Shown: positions 27,619 to 36,486 of the stretch, one piece after another | Numbering within the stretch: the stretch's first letter is position 1 | How the letters are laid out: each line of letters starts with the position of its first letter | Source of the DNA: Microvirga roseola | GTDB taxonomy: Bacteria; Pseudomonadota; Alphaproteobacteria; Rhizobiales; Beijerinckiaceae | NCBI RefSeq assembly: GCF_020866965.1 | Contig: NZ_JAJATX010000001.1 | Span: forward strand, 227,626 to 291,625 | Reading direction: 5' to 3' | DNA: 64,000 bases | The notes under the pieces: model-generated | Seen by the model: only the letters and a program-made list of their open reading frames with translations | The model's database searches: none | What the model was told of the DNA's origin: nothing | Made by a program: the position numbers and the translations under genes

Positions 27619-28341
27619 ATGGGCAGACTTGAATGCGGTGTTTCGTCGGGGTTGGAAACGGCCTTTCACTCCTCCACGATTGGTCGTGCTCAGCGTAAAG
27701 ACGGTCATCGAGAGCGTCTCAATCGCCTCGCCAGGATCATCTGTCTCTGCACCATGGTTCTTGCGGGATTGAACATGACGGCCGTTGCAGAGCCGCTGTT
27801 GCCGCTCCCCGTCGCCGCCGAGGCGATTCCCTCCCAGGGGAGGGCCTTTCCGACCTCTGCCTGGATCAGGTTTTGCGAGGATCGTCCGGACGAGTGCGCC
27901 GTGGATCTTTTTCAGCAGGCCAGGATCAATCTCAGTCCGTCACAGTGGCGCGCCATAGTCGAGGTGAACCGGCGCGTGAATGCGATGATCCTGCCGGTGA
28001 CGGACCAGGACCACTGGGGTGTCCTCGACCGCTGGGACTATCCCGATGACGGCATGGGTGATTGCGAGGACATTCAGCTTCTCAAGCGCAGGCTCCTGAC
28101 CAAGGCGGGTCTGCCGCAGAGGGCTATGCGGATGGCCGTCGTACTTGACGAGAAGGGCGAAGGTCACGCCGTGCTGATGCTCCTGACCGATCGCGGCGAT
28201 TTCATCCTCGACAACAAGAGGAACGAAGTCCTTCCCTGGCAGGAGACCGGTTACGTCTATCACAAGCGGGAAGGCACCAACAGCGCAGCCTGGGTGGCGC
28301 TCGGCGACATGATGGCGCCCATCGTCACTGCCAACAGATGA
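27619..28341 (+). CDS. Bacterial transglutaminase-like cysteine proteinase (BTLCP, DUF920-type)
   Basis: 240 residues. Catalytic triad visible as Cys149 (DDGMGDCEDIQLLK), His183 (GEGHAVLML) and Asp198 (FILDNK). A hydrophobic stretch at ~38-56 ending VAEP looks like a signal peptide with an overlong n-region, so the real start may be a later Met (Met46 is possible). Exported BTLCPs of the LapG type cleave periplasmic adhesin anchors, but this shorter rhizobial subgroup is uncharacterised. The RTX-repeat gene lies just upstream; an RTX adhesin processed by this protease is an attractive but unproven pairing. ATG 27619 chosen as the first ATG; its ribosome site is weak. Confidence 0.78.
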   Translation: MGRLECGVSSGLETAFHSSTIGRAQRKDGHRERLNRLARIICLCTMVLAGLNMTAVAEPLLPLPVAAEAIPSQGRAFPTSAWIRFCEDRPDECAVDLFQQARINLSPSQWRAIVEVNRRVNAMILPVTDQDHWGVLDRWDYPDDGMGDCEDIQLLKRRLLTKAGLPQRAMRMAVVLDEKGEGHAVLMLLTDRGDFILDNKRNEVLPWQETGYVYHKREGTNSAAWVALGDMMAPIVTANR

Positions 28342-28417
28342 TCCGGGTGCACTCCCTGCCATGATAATGCCTTAAGTTGCACTAGCCTGAACGCGTGCTT
28401 CGCAGCAGCAGGTTCAG

Positions 28418-28696
28418 ATGCAGATTGTCACCCTTGCCGTCGACGATCGAGAGCTGGATACGATCCAGGCTGCCCTTCTTCTCCTGCAGGAACAGGCCAA
28501 CGCGCTTCCCGAGGACATCGTCGACATAATGGGCGCTCACGGGCGCCCAATGACGGAGCATGAGGTTGAGCAACTCGGCAGACGCCTGAAGAGGCGGCGC
28601 GATCCATCCGGAGGCGAGATGGATCACAAGACCTCCCCCGCTGAGACGCATGTCGAGGCTGAGCGCCTGCCCAAACGTTTCTGTGCGGACCGTTGA
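28418..28696 (+). CDS. Small hypothetical protein
   Basis: 92 residues. The first ~60 are predicted helical and acidic (QIVTLAVDDRELDTIQAALLLLQEQANALPEDIVDIM), followed by a basic, polar tail. No recognised domain and no signal peptide. The opposite strand also has an open frame over much the same bases (28382-28651), but the plus-strand amino-acid composition is more protein-like. Ribosome site weak (AGCAGG). Confidence 0.5.
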   Translation: MQIVTLAVDDRELDTIQAALLLLQEQANALPEDIVDIMGAHGRPMTEHEVEQLGRRLKRRRDPSGGEMDHKTSPAETHVEAERLPKRFCADR

Positions 28697-28798
28697 GGCG
28701 CGGAAATCCTCCGGACAGTATGGTTCATCTCCCGTGAGAACAAAAGCTTGTCCGGAACGTTGGAGATGGATCAGTCAAGCCTCGGAAGCCCTCTGCGA

Positions 28799-29191
28799 AT
28801 GACGAAGATCTCTGTCGGCGACGAAGTCCGCGTCTATTATCATCCTTCCGGTCTGACCGTGAGCTTCGCCGAGGGCGTCGTGAGCCGGGTCGACGTGAGC
28901 ACCTTGCGAGGACGGGCCTTCATTGTCGACGTGACCTATGAGGTCGTGCTGGATCGGGAGCAGGCGATCAGGCCAGGCTATCGCAACTATGTTCTATACG
29001 AACGCGCGGACGACTTCCCCGGCCGGATCGAAATCCTCTCCAAGATTCAACAGGAGCCGGAGCAGGATGTGGTGCCGGAGATCGCCCTGGAGACCGCTTC
29101 AGAACCGGACCCGTTCCTTGTCGAGGTCGAGCGCCCGGTCGAGCCCGCATCCGGCGGTATCGTTGCATCTCTGTTAGGCCGGCGAAGGTAG
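28799..29191 (+). CDS. Hypothetical protein, KOW/SH3-like beta N-terminus
   Basis: 130 residues. The N-terminal ~75 (MTKISVGDEVRVYYHPSGLTVSFAEGVVSRVDVSTLRG...VDVTYEVVLDRE) look like a small beta barrel of the kind that begins with a 'G-D-x-V' strand; the rest is acidic and Pro-rich, ending SLLGRRR. I do not recognise a family. ATG 28799 has GGAAG upstream; ATG 28766 is an in-frame alternative. A terminator overlaps the stop codon. Confidence 0.6.
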   Translation: MTKISVGDEVRVYYHPSGLTVSFAEGVVSRVDVSTLRGRAFIVDVTYEVVLDREQAIRPGYRNYVLYERADDFPGRIEILSKIQQEPEQDVVPEIALETASEPDPFLVEVERPVEPASGGIVASLLGRRR

Positions 29192-29203
29192 CCGGCCTTC
29201 TCT
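29177..29203 (+). terminator. Intrinsic terminator overlapping a stop codon
   Basis: Perfect 7-bp stem GGCCGGC/GCCGGCC (29177-29183/29191-29197) with loop GAAGGTA, followed by TTCTCTT. The TAG stop of the preceding gene lies at the loop/stem edge. Confidence 0.7.
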
Positions 29204-29372
29204 TACGCGTTTGACCTGAGGCGCGAATGCCTGTCGGAAAGGGCGGTGGTTAGCCATCACGGGCCGATCTTGCGCGGCTCCTCAACAGCGGATGCGCGCC
29301 GCTGACATAAAACTGTGATCTCCCGGCTCAAGAAGAGGCGCACAAAAGCGTCCGAAGGGAGATCCGGGGATT

Positions 29373-30464
29373 ATGGACAGTTCTGTCGTGGCGGCAATCG
29401 ATGTCGACCGCCTTCAGGTGAGCTACGGCAGCCAGCCGGTGCTGCACGGCGTCAATCTCACTGTGGCTCCCGGAGAATTCATTGCCATCCTCGGCTCGTC
29501 CGGCTGCGGAAAGACCACGCTCCTGAGGACCATTGCCGGATTCCAGAAGGCTTCCGGTGGGAGCATCCGCCTGTTCGGCCGCGACGTCGTTGATATGCCG
29601 CCCGAGAAGCGCGGCATGGCCATGATGTTCCAGTCCTATGCCCTGTGGCCGCACATGACCGTTCTCGGCAATGTCGGTTACGGTCTGCGCCTGCGCAGCG
29701 TACCCAAGGATGAGATCAGAAGCCGTGTCGCGGCGATCCTGAAGATACTCGGACTCTCAGGGCTTGAGGACCGTACGGTGACGAACCTCTCAGGGGGGCA
29801 GCGTCAGCGCGTGGCCTTGGGACGTGCCCTGGCCATCGAGCCCAAGATCCTCCTGCTCGATGAGCCTCTGTCGAACCTCGACGCCAAGGTGCGCATCCAG
29901 CTGAGATCGGAAATCAAATCCCTCCAGAACCGCCTCGGCTTCACGGCCGTCCACGTGACGCACGACCGGGAGGAAGCCATGACCATGGCTGACAGGATCG
30001 TGGTGATGGATGCGGGCCGGATTGTGCAGGTCGGGACGCCGGAGGAGGTCTTCGACCGTCCCAACTCTCCCTTCGTCGCCAGTTTCATGGGTGCCGAGAA
30101 CACCATCGAACTCGATGTGCGACCTTCCGGATTCAGCGTCGAAGTTCATGCCGGAAACGGCAGCGCTGCGACATGGGATGGCCCAGTTCCGGTCGGTCCG
30201 GTCACGGCATACTTCCGTGATGACGCCGCCTCGCTAGAGGATCCTCACGCGCATATCGACGGGTCTCTCGTTCTGCCGGGCAGGATCGCGCAGCGAACAT
30301 ATCCGGGTGGAAGCTACCGTTACCTTGTCGCCGTCGGTGACCGTCACTTTAGTGTAACAGACGGGCAATACCACGAGGTCGATCGCCCGGTAGGCCTGCG
30401 CCTGCCGCTCGAACTTCTGCACCTCTTTCCTGCCACTCAACCCAAGGGAAAAGTCCATGCGTAA
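29373..30464 (+). CDS. ABC transporter ATPase, PotA/FbpC-type
   Basis: 363 residues. Walker A GSSGCGKTT (41-49), Q-loop Gln87 (MMFQSYALWPH), signature LSGGQ (139-143), Walker B LLLDEP (160-165), H-loop THDREEA, and a C-terminal TOBE-like domain (~270-350). The ATPase of a type-I importer of the polyamine/iron(III)/2-aminoethylphosphonate class. First gene of a compact four-gene operon (ATPase, binding protein, two permeases); its end overlaps the binding-protein start by 8 nt. Confidence 0.93.
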   Translation: MDSSVVAAIDVDRLQVSYGSQPVLHGVNLTVAPGEFIAILGSSGCGKTTLLRTIAGFQKASGGSIRLFGRDVVDMPPEKRGMAMMFQSYALWPHMTVLGNVGYGLRLRSVPKDEIRSRVAAILKILGLSGLEDRTVTNLSGGQRQRVALGRALAIEPKILLLDEPLSNLDAKVRIQLRSEIKSLQNRLGFTAVHVTHDREEAMTMADRIVVMDAGRIVQVGTPEEVFDRPNSPFVASFMGAENTIELDVRPSGFSVEVHAGNGSAATWDGPVPVGPVTAYFRDDAASLEDPHAHIDGSLVLPGRIAQRTYPGGSYRYLVAVGDRHFSVTDGQYHEVDRPVGLRLPLELLHLFPATQPKGKVHA

Positions 30465-31590
30465 AGGTCTCGTGGCTGCGGGTCTCGCAGCTCTTCTGAT
30501 GACGAATGCGGCGAGCGCGCAGACGCTCAACGTCGCGACGGCGGGCGACCAGAACATGGTCGACTACATTAAGGATTATCTCGGTCCGCTTTTCGAGAAG
30601 AGCCATCCGGGTGTGAAGGTCGTCGCTGTCGGCACCGGGCCCGGCGATGGCGGTTCGCAGAAGATCTTCGAGAAGCTCGACGCGCAGAAGAAGGCCGGCG
30701 CCGCTTCCGACTTCGACGTGGTCGTCATCCACCAGAAGGCCGCGGGCGAGATGGTGAAGAGCCAGCTGCTCAGGAAGTACCGTGATGCTCTGCCGACGGG
30801 CAAGCTCGTGACGCGCGAAACGGCGGACAACGCGCTCGGCACCGAGGTGACCGGCTATGTCATGCCGATGTTCCACTCGCAGACGGCGCTCGCCTACAAC
30901 CCCGACCTCGTCAAGACGGCTCCCGGCAGCTATGCCGAGCTGCGCGACTGGGTGAAGAACAACCGGAAGCAGTTCGGCTACAACGGCATCAAAGGCGGCA
31001 TGTCCGGCGTTGCCTTCGTGACGGGCTGGGTCTCGGCCTTCGGCGGCGATGCGGCCAAACTGGAGAAGGGTCCCTATGACGCCGCGACCAAGGCGAAGTG
31101 GGAAAAGGCACTGGCCGACCTGAAGGAATTCAATCAGAACGTCGTCATCACCCCCGGCAATGCCGGCACGCTCGACATGCTCAACCGAGGCGAGATCGCC
31201 ATGGGGCCGGTCTGGGTCGACATGTTCTACACCTGGAAGGCCGAGGGCAAGCTGCCGCCGAACACCCGCCTGAAGCTCATCTCCCCCGGCATGCCCGGCC
31301 AGCCGATGTACTACGCTGTCCCGGCCACGACCAAGCAGGACAAGCTCGCCGCCGAGTTCGTTGCGCTCGCGACGAGCCCTGAGGTGCAGGCCGAAGGCAT
31401 CGTGAAGCGTTTCAACTGGTATCCGGGCATCGACGCCAAGAACCTGGAAGGCAAGCTCGACAAGGCTGCCTGGAACCAGCTCTTCGCCGATATCACGCCC
31501 GATTCTCTCGCGGCGAACGGCAAGCCCTTCCCGATCGCTCCCTACTTCAACGACATTCTCGAATCCTACGAGAAGAAGGTCGCGAACTGA
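30457..31590 (+). CDS. ABC transporter substrate-binding protein (PotD/FbpA-like, type II fold)
   Basis: 377 residues with a signal peptide (MRKGLVAAGLAALLMTNAASAQ). A type-II periplasmic binding fold starts LNVATAGDQNMVDYIKDYLGPLFEK; hinge and pocket regions include FHSQTALAYNPDLV and GPVWVDMFYTWKAEG. It delivers ligand to the adjacent permeases. The ligand class (polyamine, ferric iron, phosphonate, thiamine-like) is not determinable: the Tyr pair typical of FbpA is not evident. AAGGGA ribosome site inside the ATPase gene. A strong stem-loop follows 24 nt after the stop. Confidence 0.9.
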   Translation: MRKGLVAAGLAALLMTNAASAQTLNVATAGDQNMVDYIKDYLGPLFEKSHPGVKVVAVGTGPGDGGSQKIFEKLDAQKKAGAASDFDVVVIHQKAAGEMVKSQLLRKYRDALPTGKLVTRETADNALGTEVTGYVMPMFHSQTALAYNPDLVKTAPGSYAELRDWVKNNRKQFGYNGIKGGMSGVAFVTGWVSAFGGDAAKLEKGPYDAATKAKWEKALADLKEFNQNVVITPGNAGTLDMLNRGEIAMGPVWVDMFYTWKAEGKLPPNTRLKLISPGMPGQPMYYAVPATTKQDKLAAEFVALATSPEVQAEGIVKRFNWYPGIDAKNLEGKLDKAAWNQLFADITPDSLAANGKPFPIAPYFNDILESYEKKVAN

Positions 31591-31613
31591 GACTTCCAGC
31601 TGAGGCTGGCACG

Positions 31614-31640
31614 CGGGCGGCTCGGATCATGAGCCGCCCG
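31614..31640 (+). other. Intercistronic stem-loop after the binding-protein gene
   Basis: Perfect 10-bp stem CGGGCGGCTC/GAGCCGCCCG with a 7-nt loop, between the binding protein and the first permease. No U-tract. Same arrangement as at the other three binding-protein genes in the window. Confidence 0.7.
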
Positions 31641-31683
31641 TAAATCCATGGCCCGCGTGGCCTGTGTGGGGGAAGGATCGGGC

Positions 31684-32517
31684 ATGGAAAGACCGTCTCT
31701 TATCGGCTTGGCGCTTATTGCTCCGGCTCTGGCGATGATCGGAGCACTCTTTCTGTACCCCCTCGGCTTCTCCCTGGTCTCCGCCTTTACGGAGGAGAGC
31801 GGCCGCCTGTCGCTCACTCACTTCCAGAAGGCTTATGAGCTTTATTCCACGGATATTCTGTTCACCCTGTTTATCGTTATCGTCTCTACGCTGCTGACAG
31901 GTCTCATCTCCATCGCCATTGCAGGCATCCTGACGCTGAGCGAAACGCCCTGGCTCATCACAGCCCTGCGCAACCTCTACCGCTGGCCGCTCTTCATTCC
32001 CTTCATCGTCGCAGCCCAATGTATGCGGACCTTTCTCGCGAAGAACGGACTGATGAACAATTCCTTCGTGGCGTTGGGGCTGATGGAGCCGCTTCAGGCC
32101 ACCAGCTTCCTAGACTGGCGCGGGATCATCGTCACCTTCGTCTGGAAGCAGGTTCCTTTCGTCACACTCATGCTCGCCGGGGCCATGGCATCCATCGACC
32201 GCGCCACCATCGAGGCAGGGCGCAATCTGGGTGCATCACGTTTGCGGGTGCTGATCGAGATCGTGCTGCCTCAGGTCTTCCAGACGCTTCTAGTCGGCCT
32301 CGTCCTGTCCTTCGTCACCATGCTCTCTGTCCTCTCCGTGCCCATGATGGTTGCGGGCTCGCAGCCGACAATGCTGACTGTCGATATGGCGTTCCGCATC
32401 AACTCCTATGGCGACTACGCCACCGCCAATGCGCTGGGCGTCATCTCCTACCTCATCGCCGGGACCGTGGCCTGGATCTACCTTCGTCACAACGTGAAGC
32501 AGGGAGCGCAGGCATGA
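31684..32517 (+). CDS. ABC transporter permease (PotB/FbpB-type)
   Basis: 277 residues, six hydrophobic segments, with the binding-protein-dependent EAA loop as TIEAGRNLGASRLRVLIEIVLPQ, where the ATPase docks. ATG 31684 is chosen because GGAAGG precedes it and the first helix follows (SLIGLALIAPALAMIGALF); the upstream 12 codons are not needed. Its stop overlaps the start of the second permease by 4 nt. Confidence 0.92.
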   Translation: MERPSLIGLALIAPALAMIGALFLYPLGFSLVSAFTEESGRLSLTHFQKAYELYSTDILFTLFIVIVSTLLTGLISIAIAGILTLSETPWLITALRNLYRWPLFIPFIVAAQCMRTFLAKNGLMNNSFVALGLMEPLQATSFLDWRGIIVTFVWKQVPFVTLMLAGAMASIDRATIEAGRNLGASRLRVLIEIVLPQVFQTLLVGLVLSFVTMLSVLSVPMMVAGSQPTMLTVDMAFRINSYGDYATANALGVISYLIAGTVAWIYLRHNVKQGAQA

Positions 32518-33413
32518 GCGGCAATGTTCGGACATCGCTGGCAAGTGCTGCTCCCGCGAGCATTCCGCTACCTGTGAACCAGGGGCTACCGGCGCCGCGT
32601 GTCAGGTTCTGGGCCTACGGCTCCACGCTCTTCAAGGTGCTGGGCCTCGGCGCCTTCGCTTTCTTTCTCTTCGGACCCTTGGCCAATCTCGTGCTTTGGT
32701 CTTTTGCGGAACGCTGGTATGCGCCCTTCAAACTGCCGGTTACCTATGGGACCCGCTATTGGGAGGTCGTCTTCCGTCCGACGGGTGACGCCATGTCGTC
32801 GCTCCTCACAAGCGTCGGAATAGCCTGTCTGACGGTTCTCGTTGCCTTGGCGGTATCCATCCCCGCAGGTTATGCTTTGGCGCGCCTCAAGCTGCCCTGG
32901 CGCACGGCTCTGATGATCCTGTTCCTGCTGCCGCAGGCCTTCCCGTCGGTGGCGATCTATATCAACGTGGCGCGGGTCTTCTACAGCATCGGGCTGACGG
33001 GAACGGTTCCCGGTGTCGTGCTCGTCCACGCCGCTCATGGCCTGGTCTACTCGGTCTGGATCGCGGCCGCCGCTTTTGCAGCCGTCGACAGGGATCTCGA
33101 GTTGGCCGCGCGCAATATCGGCGCGTCTCCCTTGCGGACCTTCTTCACCATTACACTACCGCTCGCTGCGCCCGGCATCATGGCGAGCGCGATTTTCGTC
33201 TTCCTCGAATCCCTCGACGAGTTCACGGGCACCTTCTTCGTCGGTGTCCCACAGGTGACGACCCTGCCGCTGCTTCTCTACAACGCGAGCATGGGCGGCA
33301 ATTATCAGATCGCGTCCATCACGGCTCTTATCCTGCTCGTCCCCTCCGTGCTCTTCATGCTGGTAATCGAGCGCTTCCTGAAAGCCGATGTGCTCAGCAA
33401 GGTCGGGCAGTAA
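32514..33413 (+). CDS. ABC transporter permease (PotC/FbpB-type)
   Basis: 299 residues with six hydrophobic segments and the EAA loop DLELAARNIGASPLRTFFTITLPLAAPGI. Start ATG 32514 overlaps the stop of the first permease (ATGA), so the two are translationally coupled and form a heterodimeric channel. Last gene of the operon; ends 22 nt from the convergent mnhG without an obvious terminator. Confidence 0.92.
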   Translation: MSGNVRTSLASAAPASIPLPVNQGLPAPRVRFWAYGSTLFKVLGLGAFAFFLFGPLANLVLWSFAERWYAPFKLPVTYGTRYWEVVFRPTGDAMSSLLTSVGIACLTVLVALAVSIPAGYALARLKLPWRTALMILFLLPQAFPSVAIYINVARVFYSIGLTGTVPGVVLVHAAHGLVYSVWIAAAAFAAVDRDLELAARNIGASPLRTFFTITLPLAAPGIMASAIFVFLESLDEFTGTFFVGVPQVTTLPLLLYNASMGGNYQIASITALILLVPSVLFMLVIERFLKADVLSKVGQ

Positions 33414-33435
33414 CGCTGCCGCAGGCGGGTAAAAG

Positions 33436-33822
33436 CTAGTCCCGACTAGTTTCCGCCGATCCGTCCGCCGGTGCAGGATCGAGGGTTGCCCAGCCGGTGC
33501 GCCCTCCCGTCGGCGGAAGGGCATTCTGCGTCTGTTGCGAGCGCAGGATATAGGCCTTGGCGATCATCTGCGCCGTTACCGGGGCTGTCAGGAACAGAAA
33601 GAGGGTAATCAGCAGTTCGTGGATGGATGGATCGCCTTCAATCAGCGCGAAATAGAACATCGACGCGATCAGGAGGGCGCCGATGCCAAGGGTCGTAGCT
33701 TTGGTCGGACCATGCAGCCGCCGCATCAGGTCGGGCAGTTTGGCAAGACCCAGCGAGCCGACGAAGAGAAAGAAAGCCCCGATCACGATGAGCAGTGCCA
33801 CCAGTGTTTCGAAGATAGCCAT
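33436..33822 (-). CDS. mnhG: Mrp/Pha Na+(K+)/H+ antiporter subunit G
   Basis: 128 residues with three hydrophobic helices in the first ~90 (FETLVALLIVIGAFFLFVGSLGLAKLPDLMRRLHGPTKA, the MnhG signature) and a polar tail. Small structural subunit required for the multi-subunit cation/proton antiporter. ATG 33822 is preferred over TTG two codons upstream (TGAGG site). Last gene of the leftward operon, 9 nt after mnhF. Confidence 0.92.
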   Translation of the reverse strand: MAIFETLVALLIVIGAFFLFVGSLGLAKLPDLMRRLHGPTKATTLGIGALLIASMFYFALIEGDPSIHELLITLFLFLTAPVTAQMIAKAYILRSQQTQNALPPTGGRTGWATLDPAPADGSAETSRD

Positions 33823-33831
33823 ATTCAAGCC

Positions 33832-34101
33832 TCACTCGATGACGTTGCCGCGAAGGAGGTATTTGCAGAAAGCCACGGTGGTGAGAAAGCCGACCATGGC
33901 GAAGAGAAGGGCCGCCTCGAAATACATGCTCGTGCGGAACCAGAGCCCGATTACGACGATCAGGGCAATGATGTTGATGACAAGGGTATCGAGCGCCAGG
34001 ACCCGGTCGAGCACGTCTGGCCCACGCACGAGTCGGAACAGGGCCAGCACGGCCGAGACAAGGATGGCGCCGAAGGCGATGAGGCAGGCGCTGGCGATCA
34101 T
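33832..34101 (-). CDS. mnhF: Mrp/Pha antiporter subunit F
   Basis: 89 residues, three membrane helices (SACLIAFGAILVSAVLALFRLVRGPDVLDRVLALDTL is the family core). Its start overlaps the mnhE stop by 4 nt. Membrane subunit of the Mrp complex. Confidence 0.93.
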   Translation of the reverse strand: MIASACLIAFGAILVSAVLALFRLVRGPDVLDRVLALDTLVINIIALIVVIGLWFRTSMYFEAALLFAMVGFLTTVAFCKYLLRGNVIE

Positions 34102-34589
34102 TCGAAGATCTCCTTCAAACGGCGTTCGTAGCGGTCCTTGATCTGGGCGACGGTTGCCTCTGCATCATCCGTTTCCAGGCAGTGGACAAGGAGAGCCTTG
34201 CCATCCGCGGAGAGGTCCGCGCTCACTGTACCGGGTGTCATGGTGATCGTGCCGGCAAGGGTGGTAATGGCCTCTGCGTTCGTCAGGTCCAGGGGGACGG
34301 TGACAAAACGGGAGCGAAGCGAAGGGCCGCGCCGGTACAGCACCCAGTAGGCCACCTGGATGTTCGATATGACGATGTCCATCAGGACTATGAACGCGTA
34401 CGCGATCACCTTGCCGGGACGGCGGATAAGCGGGCGGTCGGGCCAGTAGGCGCTTGTCAGCTTTGGGATGGCCCAGCCCAGGAACAGGCCGAGCACCACC
34501 TGGCCGGCGGTGATGTCGTTGACCAGAAGCAGCCAGACGATCGCGACCGTGATGCTAAGCAGGGGATGCGGAAAGAGGCGTGCCGACAT
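34098..34589 (-). CDS. mnhE: Mrp/Pha antiporter subunit E
   Basis: 163 residues: two N-terminal hydrophobic helices, then a cytoplasmic domain with ITMTPGTVSADLSADGKALLVHCLE, characteristic of MnhE/PhaE. The start overlaps the mnhD stop by one base (TGATG), indicating coupled translation. Confidence 0.93.
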   Translation of the reverse strand: MSARLFPHPLLSITVAIVWLLLVNDITAGQVVLGLFLGWAIPKLTSAYWPDRPLIRRPGKVIAYAFIVLMDIVISNIQVAYWVLYRRGPSLRSRFVTVPLDLTNAEAITTLAGTITMTPGTVSADLSADGKALLVHCLETDDAEATVAQIKDRYERRLKEIFE

Positions 34590-36127
34590 CAGCGCCTCCC
34601 CGGCAGACCTGCGGTCTGCTGCTCGCCGAGAACGGCTGCAATGTAAGGCGCAGGATCAAGCAGCTGCTGAGCCGTGGCCTCGAGCTGCCGGGTGACCGGC
34701 CCGGCAAAGACGGCAAGAAGCGCCGTGCCGGACACGAGGAGGATTGCGGCTGTCAGCGGCGCGATGCGGACCGGCTCCGGGAGCGGCTCAGGATGGGACG
34801 CGTCGACCGCCTCGGACTTCCAGAAGAGCACGGTTCCTGCACGGCTGAACCCGACGATGACGACAAGGCTCGTGGCGAGAACGATTGCCCAGATCCAGCC
34901 GGCAAGAGCGGAGGGCCATGCAGCTGCGAGAATCATAAGCTTGCCGATAAACCCGGAGAGGGGCGGGAGGCCTGCCATCGCAATGGCAGCCAGGAAGAAG
35001 AGGCCCCCCATGAGGCCGGCCTGCACCATGGAGGGCGAGGGTTGCAGCAGCCCGTGCCAGCGTCCGCGCCGGGTGGCGATGAGATTGCTCAGGAGGAACA
35101 GAGCCGCTCCGATCAGGGTGGAGTGGAGGGTGTAGTAAAGGGCTGCCGTGAGACCTTGCGCATCGAAGAATGACACGGCCACAAGAAGAGAGCCCATCGA
35201 CCAGACGACCGCGAAGCAGACGAGATCGACCAGAACCCGGCTCGCCAGAACGCCCAGGGCGCCGATCAGCAGCGTGACCAGGGCAGCCGGCAGGATCCAG
35301 GGCGCAGCCACAAAAGCCGCAGCGCCGCCATCCGCGCCGAAGATCAGTGTGAAGACGCGGATGATGCAGTAGGCCCCGACCTTCGTCATGATGGCGAAGA
35401 GGGCGGCGGAAGGCGCAGGCGCCGCCGCGTAGGCGGTCGGCAGCCACCAGTGGAGCGGGACGAGAGCGGCCTTGAGGGCGAAGACGAGGAAGAGAAGGAG
35501 GGCTCCCGTGCGCAGGATAGCCGCGCTGTCACCCGTCACCTGGCTCACTTTCACGGCGAGATCCGCCATGTTGAGGGTGCCTGTCACTCCGTAGATCAAT
35601 CCGACGGCAACGAGAAAGAGCGTCGAGCCGACAAGATTGATCGCTACATATTGAAACCCGGCCCGGAGCCGGTTCGACCCACCGCCATGGAGGAGAAGAC
35701 CGTACGAGGCAATCAGCATGACTTCGAAGAACACGAAGAGATTGAACACGTCTCCCGTGAGCAGGGCTCCGTTGATGCCCATGAGCTGGAATTGGAAGAG
35801 GGAATGGAAGTGGTGCCCTTTCTCATCCCAGCCGTTCAACGAATAGAGCGCGACGGCTGAAGCGAGAACCGCAGTCAGCAGCACCATCGTCGCCGAAAGT
35901 CGGTCCAGCACGAGGACAATGCCGTATGGAGCGGGCCAGCTCCCAAGGAAATAGGGGCGGACGGTCCCGTCCATGGCAAGCCCGTAAAGGGCGATGCCGA
36001 CCGCGAGGAGAAGTGCCGTTGCAGCCAGCGACACCTTGCGCTGAAGATGGGGCGCCCGGCGAACGAGCAGAAGCAGCGGCGCTGCGAAGGCCGGAATGAC
36101 GATGGGGGCGACGATCCAGTGGCTCAT
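34589..36127 (-). CDS. mnhD: Mrp/Pha antiporter subunit D (proton-channel subunit)
   Basis: 512 residues, about 14 helices, homologous to NuoN/NuoM of complex I. Conserved ion-path residues are visible: a membrane Glu in FFEVMLIASYGLLLHGG and a Lys in VFALKAALVPLHWWLPTAYAAAP. Mediates proton movement with MnhA. The start overlaps the mnhC stop by 4 nt. Confidence 0.94.
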   Translation of the reverse strand: MSHWIVAPIVIPAFAAPLLLLVRRAPHLQRKVSLAATALLLAVGIALYGLAMDGTVRPYFLGSWPAPYGIVLVLDRLSATMVLLTAVLASAVALYSLNGWDEKGHHFHSLFQFQLMGINGALLTGDVFNLFVFFEVMLIASYGLLLHGGGSNRLRAGFQYVAINLVGSTLFLVAVGLIYGVTGTLNMADLAVKVSQVTGDSAAILRTGALLLFLVFALKAALVPLHWWLPTAYAAAPAPSAALFAIMTKVGAYCIIRVFTLIFGADGGAAAFVAAPWILPAALVTLLIGALGVLASRVLVDLVCFAVVWSMGSLLVAVSFFDAQGLTAALYYTLHSTLIGAALFLLSNLIATRRGRWHGLLQPSPSMVQAGLMGGLFFLAAIAMAGLPPLSGFIGKLMILAAAWPSALAGWIWAIVLATSLVVIVGFSRAGTVLFWKSEAVDASHPEPLPEPVRIAPLTAAILLVSGTALLAVFAGPVTRQLEATAQQLLDPAPYIAAVLGEQQTAGLPGRR

Positions 36128-36486
36128 GACGGGTACCGCTCACCCGAATCGGAAGGGGAGGGGCGTTCATCGACTCGGTCAGAACCGGTTTCGAGAAACC
36201 CGCGAAGAGCAAGAACGACGATCAGGGCAGTCATGCCGAAGGAGATCACGATGGCCGTGAGAACCAGGGCCTGGGGCAAGGGGTCCGCATATCCTTCCAC
36301 ACCCGAAGCGATGATGGGCGGTCTGTCGATAGCGAGCCGCCCCATGGCGAAGAGGAACAGATTGATTGCGTAGGACAGGAAGGTCAGCCCAATGATGACA
36401 GGGAAGCTGTGCATGCGCAGGATCAGATAAATGCCGGCGGCCGTCAGAAAGCCGATCGCGCTCGCGACGAGAATCTCCATACTCAA
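36124..36486 (-). CDS. mnhC: Mrp/Pha antiporter subunit C
   Basis: 120 residues, three helices, NuoK-like, with FPVIIGLTFLSYAINLFLFAMGRL and an acidic C-terminal tail. Four-base overlaps link it to the upstream A/B gene and the downstream D gene. Confidence 0.93.
   Translation of the reverse strand: MSMEILVASAIGFLTAAGIYLILRMHSFPVIIGLTFLSYAINLFLFAMGRLAIDRPPIIASGVEGYADPLPQALVLTAIVISFGMTALIVVLALRGFLETGSDRVDERPSPSDSGERYPS

Noticed and set aside
28382..28651. 89-codon minus-strand frame overlapping the small hypothetical gene at 28418-28696
   Set aside because: Less protein-like composition than the plus strand; only one of the two is likely real and neither is certain.
33436..33450. CTAGT-CCCG-ACTAG hairpin at the mnhG stop
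   Set aside because: Only 5 bp of stem and no U-tract; not convincing as a terminator.
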